A stretch of 64,000 nucleotides of DNA from a virus, in IMG/VR virus record IMGVR_UViG_3300034198_009439, positions 37,736 to 101,735 of that record, one strand, 5' to 3'. Shown piece by piece: positions 10,011 to 16,968 of the stretch. The notes beneath the pieces are model-generated. The model had not been told where the DNA came from and made no database searches. It worked only from the letters and a program-made list of their open reading frames with translations. How positions within the stretch are numbered: position 1 is the stretch's first letter; each line of letters starts with the position of its first letter. Made by a program: the position numbers and the translations under genes.

Positions 10011-11669
10011 ATGCCATTAGTAGTAGGACAATCATACAATGCTTATATAGAAATAACTGGAGCTACAAGCGCTAGTATTACTAGTGGCGCATTACCGGGT
10101 GGATTAGTTGGATCGTACAACGCCGGCACTAGTAGATTTACTATAACAGGCACGCCAGAGACAGCCGCAACCTATAATTTTACTATCACCGCCATTAACG
10201 CTTGCGGATCAGGTGGATCCGATGGAAGTTTCGTCAGAGATTATTCTTTAACTGTAGCCTCCCCGCCTGCTATGTCTGCTAGTATAGGCATTCCAACTCC
10301 TCAATATGTCAACGAAGGAGATGTAGTTGTATTCACTTACACTATAACAAATCGTCAAAATCAAAACGTATATTGGAGAGTAGAGGCCACGTCCCCAACA
10401 TCATCCGCGGCGATTACCTCTGATGATTTTTCTACTCCAAGTAGCGGAGTTATTAATACCGACTCTGGCAATATTACATTAACTATTAGCAGTGATTTAA
10501 CAACAGAAAACTTTGAACGATTCCGTCTTGTTTTTTATACAAATGGGACCTACACGGATTTATTAACACTTTCTACTTTCGTGGAAATCGTTGACACATC
10601 AGTTACTCCACCGTCTACTTGTGCCACTCCAACTCTAGTATCAAACATTACTCCAAGTGCTGCCACTCAGGGAACTTATACTGGAACTATACAATTATCA
10701 AACACAAGCAGTGTTGGAGTAACTTTAAATAGTCCGCCAGATTGGTCTGTTGCGTCATACGATAAAGCCACTGGAACATTAACTATTAGTGGACCATCCA
10801 GTCCGGGCTCATATAGTGTTAGCATTAACGCAATTAATAATGAAATTCCAGCAGGCTGTAATACTACTGAAATTGTTTCAATAAACGCCGGCAGCGTTAC
10901 GATTTGTAACGAAGCAACATCGGCAACTCAAACAGTAACTGGGTCATTAACTGGCACCACAGTGTGGGGCTCAAATCCTTACACTCAAGATTCTGACTTT
11001 GCTGTAGCCGCTGTTCACGCTGGGTTGGTGGCACCAGGCGCCACCGCTACTATAACTAAAACTTTTGTTGGGTACTTACAAAATTATTCAGGCACCACAG
11101 CCAATGGAGTCACAACCACAAACTGGACTACTGGATGGTGTGGCGTTCAAATTTCTCTAGCATCTGGAGGCGGTGGAGGTTCCACCTGTTTTGCTTATGG
11201 AACAAAAATACTAATGAGTGATGGTACGTCAAAGAATATTGAAGACTTACAAGAAAACGATATTATAAAAACAGTAAGCATAGCTGATTTAGATACACAA
11301 GAGACTGCGTGGGAATACTGGAGTTCAAACTCATTCGTTACTAGCAATGCCACGGCCACAGTCAAGAGCATATATGTACACACCGCAACACACTACTATA
11401 ACATCAATAATGGATTATTGAAGGTAACAGATAGCCATCCAATATTAGTAGAAAAAAATGGAATTTATAGATTCAAGCGCGTGGACTCACTAACAACCGA
11501 AGATCGTCTATTCAACGTCAACGACGGATGGATACCAATTAATTCCATTCAAATTATTAATGAACAGTTAGCCACTATAAATATAGATGTTGAAGAGCAA
11601 GACACTTACTTTGCTAATGGAATTCTTGTACACAATAAGAACGAAGAAAATCAACAATCAAATCAATAA
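10011..11669 (+). CDS. Adhesin-like tail protein with C-terminal Hint (intein-like, BIL) domain
   Basis: 552 residues. Residues 1-85 duplicate the He_PIG domain of the upstream gene. Residues ~90-200 are a Calx-beta-like domain (NEGDVVVFTYTITN) and ~205-380 hold further Ig-like units. A short Gly run is followed by Cys393, which opens a Hint domain of about 150 residues: CFAYGTKILMSDG (block A), TDSHPIL (block B with Thr-x-x-His) and FANGILVHN at the end (blocks F/G). The residue after the final Asn542 is Lys, not Ser, Thr or Cys, so normal splicing is not expected. That is the pattern of bacterial intein-like domains, which cleave or ligate. Only ten residues follow. A subtilisin-like protease gene starts 6 nt later. 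Autoprocessing is an inference. Confidence 0.72.
   Translation: MPLVVGQSYNAYIEITGATSASITSGALPGGLVGSYNAGTSRFTITGTPETAATYNFTITAINACGSGGSDGSFVRDYSLTVASPPAMSASIGIPTPQYVNEGDVVVFTYTITNRQNQNVYWRVEATSPTSSAAITSDDFSTPSSGVINTDSGNITLTISSDLTTENFERFRLVFYTNGTYTDLLTLSTFVEIVDTSVTPPSTCATPTLVSNITPSAATQGTYTGTIQLSNTSSVGVTLNSPPDWSVASYDKATGTLTISGPSSPGSYSVSINAINNEIPAGCNTTEIVSINAGSVTICNEATSATQTVTGSLTGTTVWGSNPYTQDSDFAVAAVHAGLVAPGATATITKTFVGYLQNYSGTTANGVTTTNWTTGWCGVQISLASGGGGGSTCFAYGTKILMSDGTSKNIEDLQENDIIKTVSIADLDTQETAWEYWSSNSFVTSNATATVKSIYVHTATHYYNINNGLLKVTDSHPILVEKNGIYRFKRVDSLTTEDRLFNVNDGWIPINSIQIINEQLATINIDVEEQDTYFANGILVHNKNEENQQSNQ
11187..11636 (+). other. Hint/BIL domain coding segment
   Basis: This segment encodes residues 393-542 of the adhesin, from the nucleophilic Cys to the terminal His-Asn pair. 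It follows directly after a Gly-rich linker. The absence of a +1 Cys, Ser or Thr separates it from a canonical intein. Confidence 0.7.
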
Positions 11670-11674
11670 CGATT

Positions 11675-13096
11675 ATGAAATACATAATATCTTTTATCAA
11701 AAATACAACTGACGAACACGTTGAACAGTATATGTTGGCGAATAATATTCAAGTTTTAGAACACTTGAAAAATTTAGATCACATTTACTTAACAGAGACT
11801 GACACAGTGCCCCCTCCAGACAACAATGTAGACTACATTGTTGAAAGTGAGCTAACAAAAATTACATTGGTATCCAATAATTGTGCTAGCATACAAACAG
11901 AAACTGATGAAAATTGGTGGAAACTGTCTACGTTGAATATTGATGAGTTTGATAGCACTGGAGTGTATCATTGTAAAAATGTAACTCCTGTTAATGTTTA
12001 TGTAATGGATAGTGGACTAAATCACTCACACAGCGAATTCTCGGGAATAAACGTGGAAAATGTTTATACTTATGATGAATCCTACAGTGATGAGAGTGGT
12101 CACGGCACCGCGGTATCGTCGCTAATAGCAGGCAATACGCTAAGCTTGGCTAATGTAAATCTTAAAGTTGTGAAAGTACTTGGTACAAAGGATACTTATC
12201 TAGTTGATTTATTGCGTGGATTAGACGCTATTATTGGATCAGCAGTCAACAGCGAATACATTTCCATAGTAAACATTAGCTGGGTCATGCCAAAGTTTAC
12301 ATTCTTTGAAAATCAACTTGAAAAGCTGTTTGATAAAAATATTTTAGTAGTCTGCGCGGCTGGAAATGCTGATATGGATATAGCGTTTGTTAGTCCCGCT
12401 TCAATGAATAACGCAATTTGCGTAGGCGCATATGATGAATATTTTAGACCCTGTAATTATTCGGACTATACTGGAGAACTATCAACAATATCTAGTTGGA
12501 GTAATTACGGATCAATAAATGTCTGGGCGCCAGGCTCAAACATAAAAGTGGCTAATATTGCTGACCAATATTCAATAGCTGGCGGAACATCTTTGGCATC
12601 TGCTATACACGCGGCTAGCGTTGCTTACGCACTTGGAAATTATTACAATATGGGTTCAGTTCCACTACGTAGCAACTTTAACTTCTATATGAGCGTGGTG
12701 TCTACCTTATCTGGCGTCAATTCCGGATTAATTGATTTTAGACACAGTTATGGACAATATAGTAATATTTCTACTGCTAGAACTAGCTTGGTCAAATCAC
12801 AAGTAAATCAATCAACTGACGTACTTATGGCACCAAATTCTTCTAATTTCTCTGTTAAAAATAATGGCGTGACTTTTGTAAAATGTATTCTCACCTCTTC
12901 TATAAAAGATGTAAGCATATCTGGATTGCCAGATGGACTATCTCTTACTGACGGTTGGATAATAGGAAAACCAACAATAGAATTTCCAGAGGACGAATCG
13001 GTAAAACAGTTAAATTTTGATTGTGTAATACAGTTCACTGTTATGAATCAAACGGAACCACAATCATTGCCAATTAAAGTTATTGTTAGAAGGTAA
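11675..13096 (+). CDS. Subtilisin-like serine protease (peptidase S8)
   Basis: 473 residues. The N-terminal ~65 residues resemble an I9-type inhibitor propeptide (MKYIISFIKN...TKITL). The catalytic residues are all visible: Asp112 in VMDSG, His143 in SGHGTAVSSLIAG, Asn231 (oxyanion hole) in CAAGN and Ser306 in GGTSLAS. The spacing is that of a subtilase of ordinary length. The last ~90 residues look like another Ig-like domain (ISGLPDGLSLTDG) similar to those of the fibre proteins, which suggests it docks onto or is built into the tail. There is no signal peptide. It starts 6 nt after the Hint-bearing adhesin and is probably co-translated. Possible targets are tail-protein maturation or host surface proteins; neither can be decided here. 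Confidence 0.85.
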   Translation: MKYIISFIKNTTDEHVEQYMLANNIQVLEHLKNLDHIYLTETDTVPPPDNNVDYIVESELTKITLVSNNCASIQTETDENWWKLSTLNIDEFDSTGVYHCKNVTPVNVYVMDSGLNHSHSEFSGINVENVYTYDESYSDESGHGTAVSSLIAGNTLSLANVNLKVVKVLGTKDTYLVDLLRGLDAIIGSAVNSEYISIVNISWVMPKFTFFENQLEKLFDKNILVVCAAGNADMDIAFVSPASMNNAICVGAYDEYFRPCNYSDYTGELSTISSWSNYGSINVWAPGSNIKVANIADQYSIAGGTSLASAIHAASVAYALGNYYNMGSVPLRSNFNFYMSVVSTLSGVNSGLIDFRHSYGQYSNISTARTSLVKSQVNQSTDVLMAPNSSNFSVKNNGVTFVKCILTSSIKDVSISGLPDGLSLTDGWIIGKPTIEFPEDESVKQLNFDCVIQFTVMNQTEPQSLPIKVIVRR

Positions 13097-13100
13097 TAAA

Positions 13101-13412
13101 ATGAAATTTTTGGAAAGATTACAGCAACGAAAGCAGGACATAGCAAATAAGGTACAAGATGCTACCGATTTTGTGATAAAAGAAACAACTCAAGTAGCCA
13201 CTATGGTTACCAATACTGTGGTAGATGCGATCAAAGAAAACATAATTGATCCGATCATAGAAACCGATCAAGAAATTGTAGATAAAAGATTCAATACTTG
13301 TCTAGCGTGTGATAAGTTTAATCACAGTTCACAGCGCTGTAACGAATGTGGATGCTTCATGCAGGTAAAAACAAAATTTAAGCACGTTACTTGCCCGCTT
13401 AATAAGTGGTAA
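13101..13412 (+). CDS. Small protein with C-terminal four-cysteine zinc ribbon
   Basis: 103 residues. I chose the ATG at 13101 because AGAAGG lies upstream; a TTG at 13083 is less likely. Residues ~1-65 are a predicted amphipathic helix (KVQDATDFVIKETTQ...). The C-terminal ~40 residues hold CLACDKF...CNECGCFM...TCPLNKW, a C-x2-C...C-x2-C zinc ribbon ending in the CP-x-x-KW signature that is common in T4-like aquatic phages. It closes the tail operon, 4 nt after the protease. Function unknown; a structural or scaffolding role is possible. Confidence 0.65.
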   Translation: MKFLERLQQRKQDIANKVQDATDFVIKETTQVATMVTNTVVDAIKENIIDPIIETDQEIVDKRFNTCLACDKFNHSSQRCNECGCFMQVKTKFKHVTCPLNKW

Positions 13413-13426
13413 TTTGCTCAAAACGC

Positions 13427-13455
13427 TTGATTTTTATAGCTCAGTAGCGTACTAT
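13427..13455 (+). promoter_or_regulatory. Sigma70-like promoter
   Basis: TTGATT at 13427-13432 and TACTAT at 13450-13455 are separated by 17 bp. The element lies in the 50-nt gap after the tail operon and before the next small gene. Confidence 0.4.
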
Positions 13456-13462
13456 ATCGTTT

Positions 13463-13645
13463 ATGAACGACGATACTCTTTTTGATTTCAGCAATTTACC
13501 TCCAAAAAAGAAAAAGAATGTTGTAGACGATGTACGCAACATTCTTATAGTTGAATTTCCTGGCGACAAAGCTGGAGAACAACGTGCGAAACAATTGTTT
13601 GAAGAATTGCGTGATCGTGGTTACACATTAAAGATAATGACATGA
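13463..13645 (+). CDS. Hypothetical 60-residue protein
   Basis: A short basic-acidic protein with a KKKKN cluster near residue 15 and a C-terminal alpha/beta segment (ILIVEFPGDKAGEQRAKQLF). Its stop overlaps the start of the ABC-ATPase gene as ATGA, so the two are translationally coupled. Family not recognised. Confidence 0.6.
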   Translation: MNDDTLFDFSNLPPKKKKNVVDDVRNILIVEFPGDKAGEQRAKQLFEELRDRGYTLKIMT

Positions 13646-14763
13646 ACAATTCAAGAACATTTGAAGTAACGCTAAAGACTGACGCGCCCAATGATTTCTA
13701 TTGTATCAAGGCTGCGAACAGCGTTGACTTGGATATAGAGAAGAAGTTAACTCATCACTTAAAGGTCACTGCTGACATAGATTCCGACTACAACATAGGG
13801 TTGATCATAGGCAACAGTGGTAGTGGTAAGACAACACTAGCCAAGCACATCTGGGGCGACGAGTGCTTTGACACACTGCTAGACAAAGATCGTGCGATAA
13901 TTAGTCAATTTGATGATAGTTATGGCTATGATGAACGAGTTCAATTTTTGAGCGGCGTTGGTCTAGCAAGTCCAACGTGCTGGATCGCACCAGCAAAGAC
14001 GCTATCCAACGGTCAACAAGCACGAGCCGAGATAGCACTACAGATGGCTCGCACTGACGGTAAGTTTACTGTTATAGATGAGTGGACAAGTGTAGTAGAC
14101 AGAACAGTTGCCAAGGCAATGAGTCACGCTATTCAAAAGCATGCTCGTAAAACTGGCAAAACAATTGTGTTGTTAAGTTGTCACTATGATGTAGTTGAGT
14201 GGTTGAATCCAGATTGGATCATTGACTGTAATCTACAAGAGTATACTGACCGGAGGTCACTTTGTCGAGGGTTTACCAGATCCGAGCAACTTGTTTTTGG
14301 GATTAGACAGCTTACCGACTCAAAAAGTTGGGGTGTCTTTAGCAAATATCACTATTTAACTGATACACTTCCTCCGGGAAAGACCTTAATGTTTGGTCTG
14401 TTTCACGAAGACACGCAGATAGGATTTATTGCGTACTCAAATTACGTGATGTGGAAGCAAGAGCATAAAGACAAGGGTTTGCCAATGGTCATGCATGCCA
14501 ACCGAATAGTAGTACATCCAGATTACTGCGGGTTTGGTCTTGGAGGAAAATTAACTGATATTACTGCTGACTATCTACAGAACACACTCGGATATGATGT
14601 TCAAATCAAACTAAGTAGTGTCAGTATGGCTAATCTGCTAAAGCGTAATACACGCTGGGAGTTACGTGACGTTAGCAGAAACGTCAACAACATCTGGGGT
14701 AATCATAAAGGCAGAACTGGTCGCATAGACGTTAAGACATACTCATTTAAATTTTTAGGATAA
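13642..14763 (+). CDS. ABC-type ATPase fused to a GNAT acetyltransferase
   Basis: 373 residues. The N-terminal ~205 residues are an ABC nucleotide-binding domain: Walker A GNSGSGKT at residues 57-64, signature LSNGQ at 121-125, Walker B FTVIDE at 142-147, and a His-switch candidate in LLSCHYD. The C-terminal ~170 residues are GNAT-like, with the acetyl-CoA loop region IVVHPDYCGFGLGGKLTD at roughly 292-309. There are no membrane segments, so this is not a transporter. GNAT-fold enzymes of the Mom type modify DNA bases in some phages, and an ABC-GNAT fusion could act on DNA or RNA, but that is inference. It is coupled to the 60-residue gene upstream. Confidence 0.75.
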   Translation: MNNSRTFEVTLKTDAPNDFYCIKAANSVDLDIEKKLTHHLKVTADIDSDYNIGLIIGNSGSGKTTLAKHIWGDECFDTLLDKDRAIISQFDDSYGYDERVQFLSGVGLASPTCWIAPAKTLSNGQQARAEIALQMARTDGKFTVIDEWTSVVDRTVAKAMSHAIQKHARKTGKTIVLLSCHYDVVEWLNPDWIIDCNLQEYTDRRSLCRGFTRSEQLVFGIRQLTDSKSWGVFSKYHYLTDTLPPGKTLMFGLFHEDTQIGFIAYSNYVMWKQEHKDKGLPMVMHANRIVVHPDYCGFGLGGKLTDITADYLQNTLGYDVQIKLSSVSMANLLKRNTRWELRDVSRNVNNIWGNHKGRTGRIDVKTYSFKFLG

Positions 14764-14768
14764 TTATT

Positions 14769-14909
14769 GTGGACTTTTTATTCTTTTTAGTTGTTGCGGT
14801 ATCAATAATTGCTATAGTTGGTAGTATGATATACTTATTGATTAACCCAGAACAGGATGATATTGATGAAATCATTACAAAAAACACTGCTGATATTGTT
14901 GATCGCTAA
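14769..14909 (+). CDS. Small single-pass membrane protein
   Basis: 46 residues from a GTG start. The N-terminal ~25 residues are strongly hydrophobic (FLFFLVVAVSIIAIVG...IYLLI), followed by an acidic tail (PEQDDIDEII). It overlaps the next membrane-protein gene by more than 40 nt in another frame, an arrangement seen in holin or spanin pairs. No family recognised. Confidence 0.5.
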   Translation: MDFLFFLVVAVSIIAIVGSMIYLLINPEQDDIDEIITKNTADIVDR

Positions 14910-15045
14910 TCTACTGGTACTACTACTAGTAATAGTATTCGGAATCAAATTCAGTTCCGATATACACGTACAATGTACAAGTTGGGTTGAAATTCAGGGC
15001 ACAAACTCATTGTACAAAGAACGTATGTGTAACGTCGCTCAATAA
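14866..15045 (+). CDS. Small membrane protein with periplasmic tail
   Basis: 59 residues. The start at 14866 is preferred over 14857 because AGGA lies 8 nt upstream of it. An N-terminal hydrophobic segment (LLILLIANLLVLLLVIVFG) is followed by about 30 polar residues with two Cys, suggesting an N-in, C-out protein with a possible disulphide in the periplasm. It overlaps the preceding membrane gene. A lysis-related role is possible but unproven. Confidence 0.5.
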   Translation: MKSLQKTLLILLIANLLVLLLVIVFGIKFSSDIHVQCTSWVEIQGTNSLYKERMCNVAQ

Positions 15046-15098
15046 GTACGCACATTTAATCACAGTGACTCTCTTAAATACTATTTTAAGGAGCCACT

Positions 15099-15467
15099 AT
15101 GATTAAAAAAATATTAGTGGCGTTCCTATTCTGCTTAGCAAGCACCATAGCCAACGCCAACGCATTCAAAGTAAATAGAGAATTAGCGTGTAACACACTA
15201 TCCGAGATAGCAAAAATTCTAAATGAGTTTGATGAAAAGTATGTTTGGCAAGGAAAAAATTCTCAAAAATTGCAGACAATGTTGGTAGTCAATACTAAAT
15301 CTCAAACCTGGACTTTAGTTATGACTGATGGTCAATTGGCTTGCGTGCTTGATTCTGGCGAAGGATTTCTGTTGCCAGGGCAATCAGAAAAAAAATCTGA
15401 AGTAAAACCACAAGCAGACAAGAAAAAAGATTCTAAGAATTTAGTTGATATTAACTTTGTTCAGTAG
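15099..15467 (+). CDS. Secreted/periplasmic protein with signal peptide
   Basis: 122 residues with a clear signal peptide (MIKKILVAFLFCLASTIANANA, cleavage after the ANA at about residue 22). The mature part is small and contains two Cys (ELACNTL and QLACVLDSG) that may pair. The last ~30 residues are Lys-rich (KKSEVKPQADKKKDSK). A strong AAGGAG ribosome binding site precedes the ATG. Its 3' end overlaps the 3' end of the convergent minus-strand lipoprotein gene by 17 nt. Family not recognised. Confidence 0.6.
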   Translation: MIKKILVAFLFCLASTIANANAFKVNRELACNTLSEIAKILNEFDEKYVWQGKNSQKLQTMLVVNTKSQTWTLVMTDGQLACVLDSGEGFLLPGQSEKKSEVKPQADKKKDSKNLVDINFVQ

Positions 15468-16290
15468 AACGTTTACGATTTTTATAAGCCCACAGTAATA
15501 GCGGTAGTACTATAGTACTGACAATCCACTGCCAGTACTTGCTAAACCACGCAACGATAATTTGTGTGGCGGTAATTTCTATCTCTACGGTTTTCTTAAA
15601 TGTTTTTATTTGATACTCGGTTTCTTCATGATCTAGTTTTATAATAGCCACTATACCAACATCTATTTTATGTTTGCCAACTGACTTTGGTTTAAGTGTC
15701 CATAACCAGGTTGTATTATCGGTTCTATTTAAAATTTGACGTTCTGGGGTTACAGCTTTTACTTCAAAGTCGGGAGCTGTTAATGTGACTGCCACAGTTC
15801 TAGTAACAAACACAGGAGCAGCAAATTGCTTACCACTCTCACTTAAATCAAGTGCTAACTTGTTGGCTTCTTTTACTAAACTTATTAATAATTCAACACG
15901 AACATCGTCGGTTATGTTAGCCTGCTCCGGGATGCTAAGTGCCGTGTTTGCGTTTAGTAATTGCTTTTTGAATTCATCATCATAGTCTATTGATGGTGTT
16001 ATGACAGTAGGTATTTTTGGTTGATTCTTTTTTGAAGCCAGTACTAATCGTTCTCTATTGTTTATTTTTGGTTCTGTTACCGTCGGCGATGATGTCATCG
16101 GTGCTGGTGGCGGTGGGGGTAGAATCAATACTGTTGTCCTTGAAGGATTCGTCATAGCGGGAGCAGCGGCTGTAACTGGCTCAGAAATCTTTTCTTCTAC
16201 TGCTGAATACTCGGTGATTGTCGCTCTTTCGTACTGAGCGCAGCTTGCTACAGCCAGTGATATTCCAATTGCCAGTAGTAATAGTTTCAT
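15451..16290 (-). CDS. Lipoprotein with C-terminal transmembrane anchor (u-spanin-like candidate)
   Basis: 279 residues, one of only two minus-strand genes here. The N-terminus is a lipoprotein signal with lipobox VASC (Cys17). A Pro/Thr-rich linker with a PPPPPAP run follows (residues ~45-70). Residues ~150-245 form a beta-sandwich-like domain with the pattern WLWTLKPKSVGKH, which I recall from bacterial envelope proteins. A membrane segment (WQWIVSTIVLPLLLWAY) and a short basic tail close the protein. An outer-membrane lipid anchor plus an inner-membrane C-terminal anchor is the topology of unimolecular spanins such as T1 gp11, though this protein is longer. On the minus strand, AATAAATA lies about 25 nt upstream, a possible late promoter. 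Topology clear; lysis role inferred. Confidence 0.6.
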   Translation of the reverse strand: MKLLLLAIGISLAVASCAQYERATITEYSAVEEKISEPVTAAAPAMTNPSRTTVLILPPPPPAPMTSSPTVTEPKINNRERLVLASKKNQPKIPTVITPSIDYDDEFKKQLLNANTALSIPEQANITDDVRVELLISLVKEANKLALDLSESGKQFAAPVFVTRTVAVTLTAPDFEVKAVTPERQILNRTDNTTWLWTLKPKSVGKHKIDVGIVAIIKLDHEETEYQIKTFKKTVEIEITATQIIVAWFSKYWQWIVSTIVLPLLLWAYKNRKRSTEQS

Positions 16291-16366
16291 CGTCTTGCCT
16301 ATTCTATGTTGTATTTATTGTTAAAGATGATATTCTAAATGATTGAAATTAGAATAAATATTCACT

Positions 16367-16459
16367 ATGATTGAAGTTTGTTTAATATTTGTTCTGATCG
16401 CTGTCATAGTTTGGTTTGACGATTACTATTATAAGCAATACTATTTTGCTAGTAGATAA
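16367..16459 (+). CDS. 30-residue hydrophobic peptide ORF
   Basis: ATG to TAA encodes one hydrophobic segment (VCLIFVLIAVIVWF) followed by a Tyr-rich tail. It lies in the 230-nt gap between divergently placed genes. No strong ribosome binding site is visible, so it may not be expressed. Confidence 0.3.
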   Translation: MIEVCLIFVLIAVIVWFDDYYYKQYYFASR

Positions 16460-16520
16460 CATGTCATCAATGACGAAATTGGTATAAAATTTAACTTTAA
16501 TACGTTAATGGAGAACAATT

Positions 16521-16934
16521 ATGGAAATATTAGCTGTGATTCTTGCTTTTTTACAAGTCGCTGATATAGCAATGAAAGTAAAAAGTGCTATTACAAGCGA
16601 CGGCCAGGAAAATAAAAACAAGATTGCCGATCTTTTTGATGAGATTGGTAATTTAATGTCCGAAGTTGCCGATGATTTAACAAATAATATATATCCGCAC
16701 GATAAATGTGCCAAGATGGCGGGTTTATTACACAAGTTTAAAACTGCTCTAACTGGAAAATTAGATGATTCTGATATTACTAGATTGGAAGATATATTGG
16801 ATCGTGCCAGTAGAGTTGAACAATTGTTTGGTGATTTGAATAGATGTTCACCTGAAAATAAACATCAACAATTATTGATTCTACGTCAATCTGCTGGAAC
16901 ATTTAACGCTGAAGCACTACTGCTAAGAATATAA
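16521..16934 (+). CDS. Hypothetical helical protein
   Basis: 137 residues preceded by GGAG 8-11 nt upstream of the ATG. The N-terminus is mildly hydrophobic (EILAVILAFLQVADIAM) and the rest is predicted mostly helical with heptad-like spacing (LEDILDRASRVEQLFGDL). No catalytic motif is seen. It is a single gene followed by a late promoter, so it sits at the boundary between the lysis-type region and the internal-protein block. Family not recognised. Confidence 0.6.
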   Translation: MEILAVILAFLQVADIAMKVKSAITSDGQENKNKIADLFDEIGNLMSEVADDLTNNIYPHDKCAKMAGLLHKFKTALTGKLDDSDITRLEDILDRASRVEQLFGDLNRCSPENKHQQLLILRQSAGTFNAEALLLRI

Positions 16935-16939
16935 TTTTG

Positions 16940-16946
16940 ATAAATA
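16940..16946 (+). promoter_or_regulatory. T4-type late promoter motif ATAAATA
   Basis: GATAAATAC lies 22 nt before the ATG at 16969 and opens the long accessory operon of mosaic proteins. Confidence 0.5.
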
Positions 16947-16968
16947 CTTTATATTTTTGGAAAATAAA

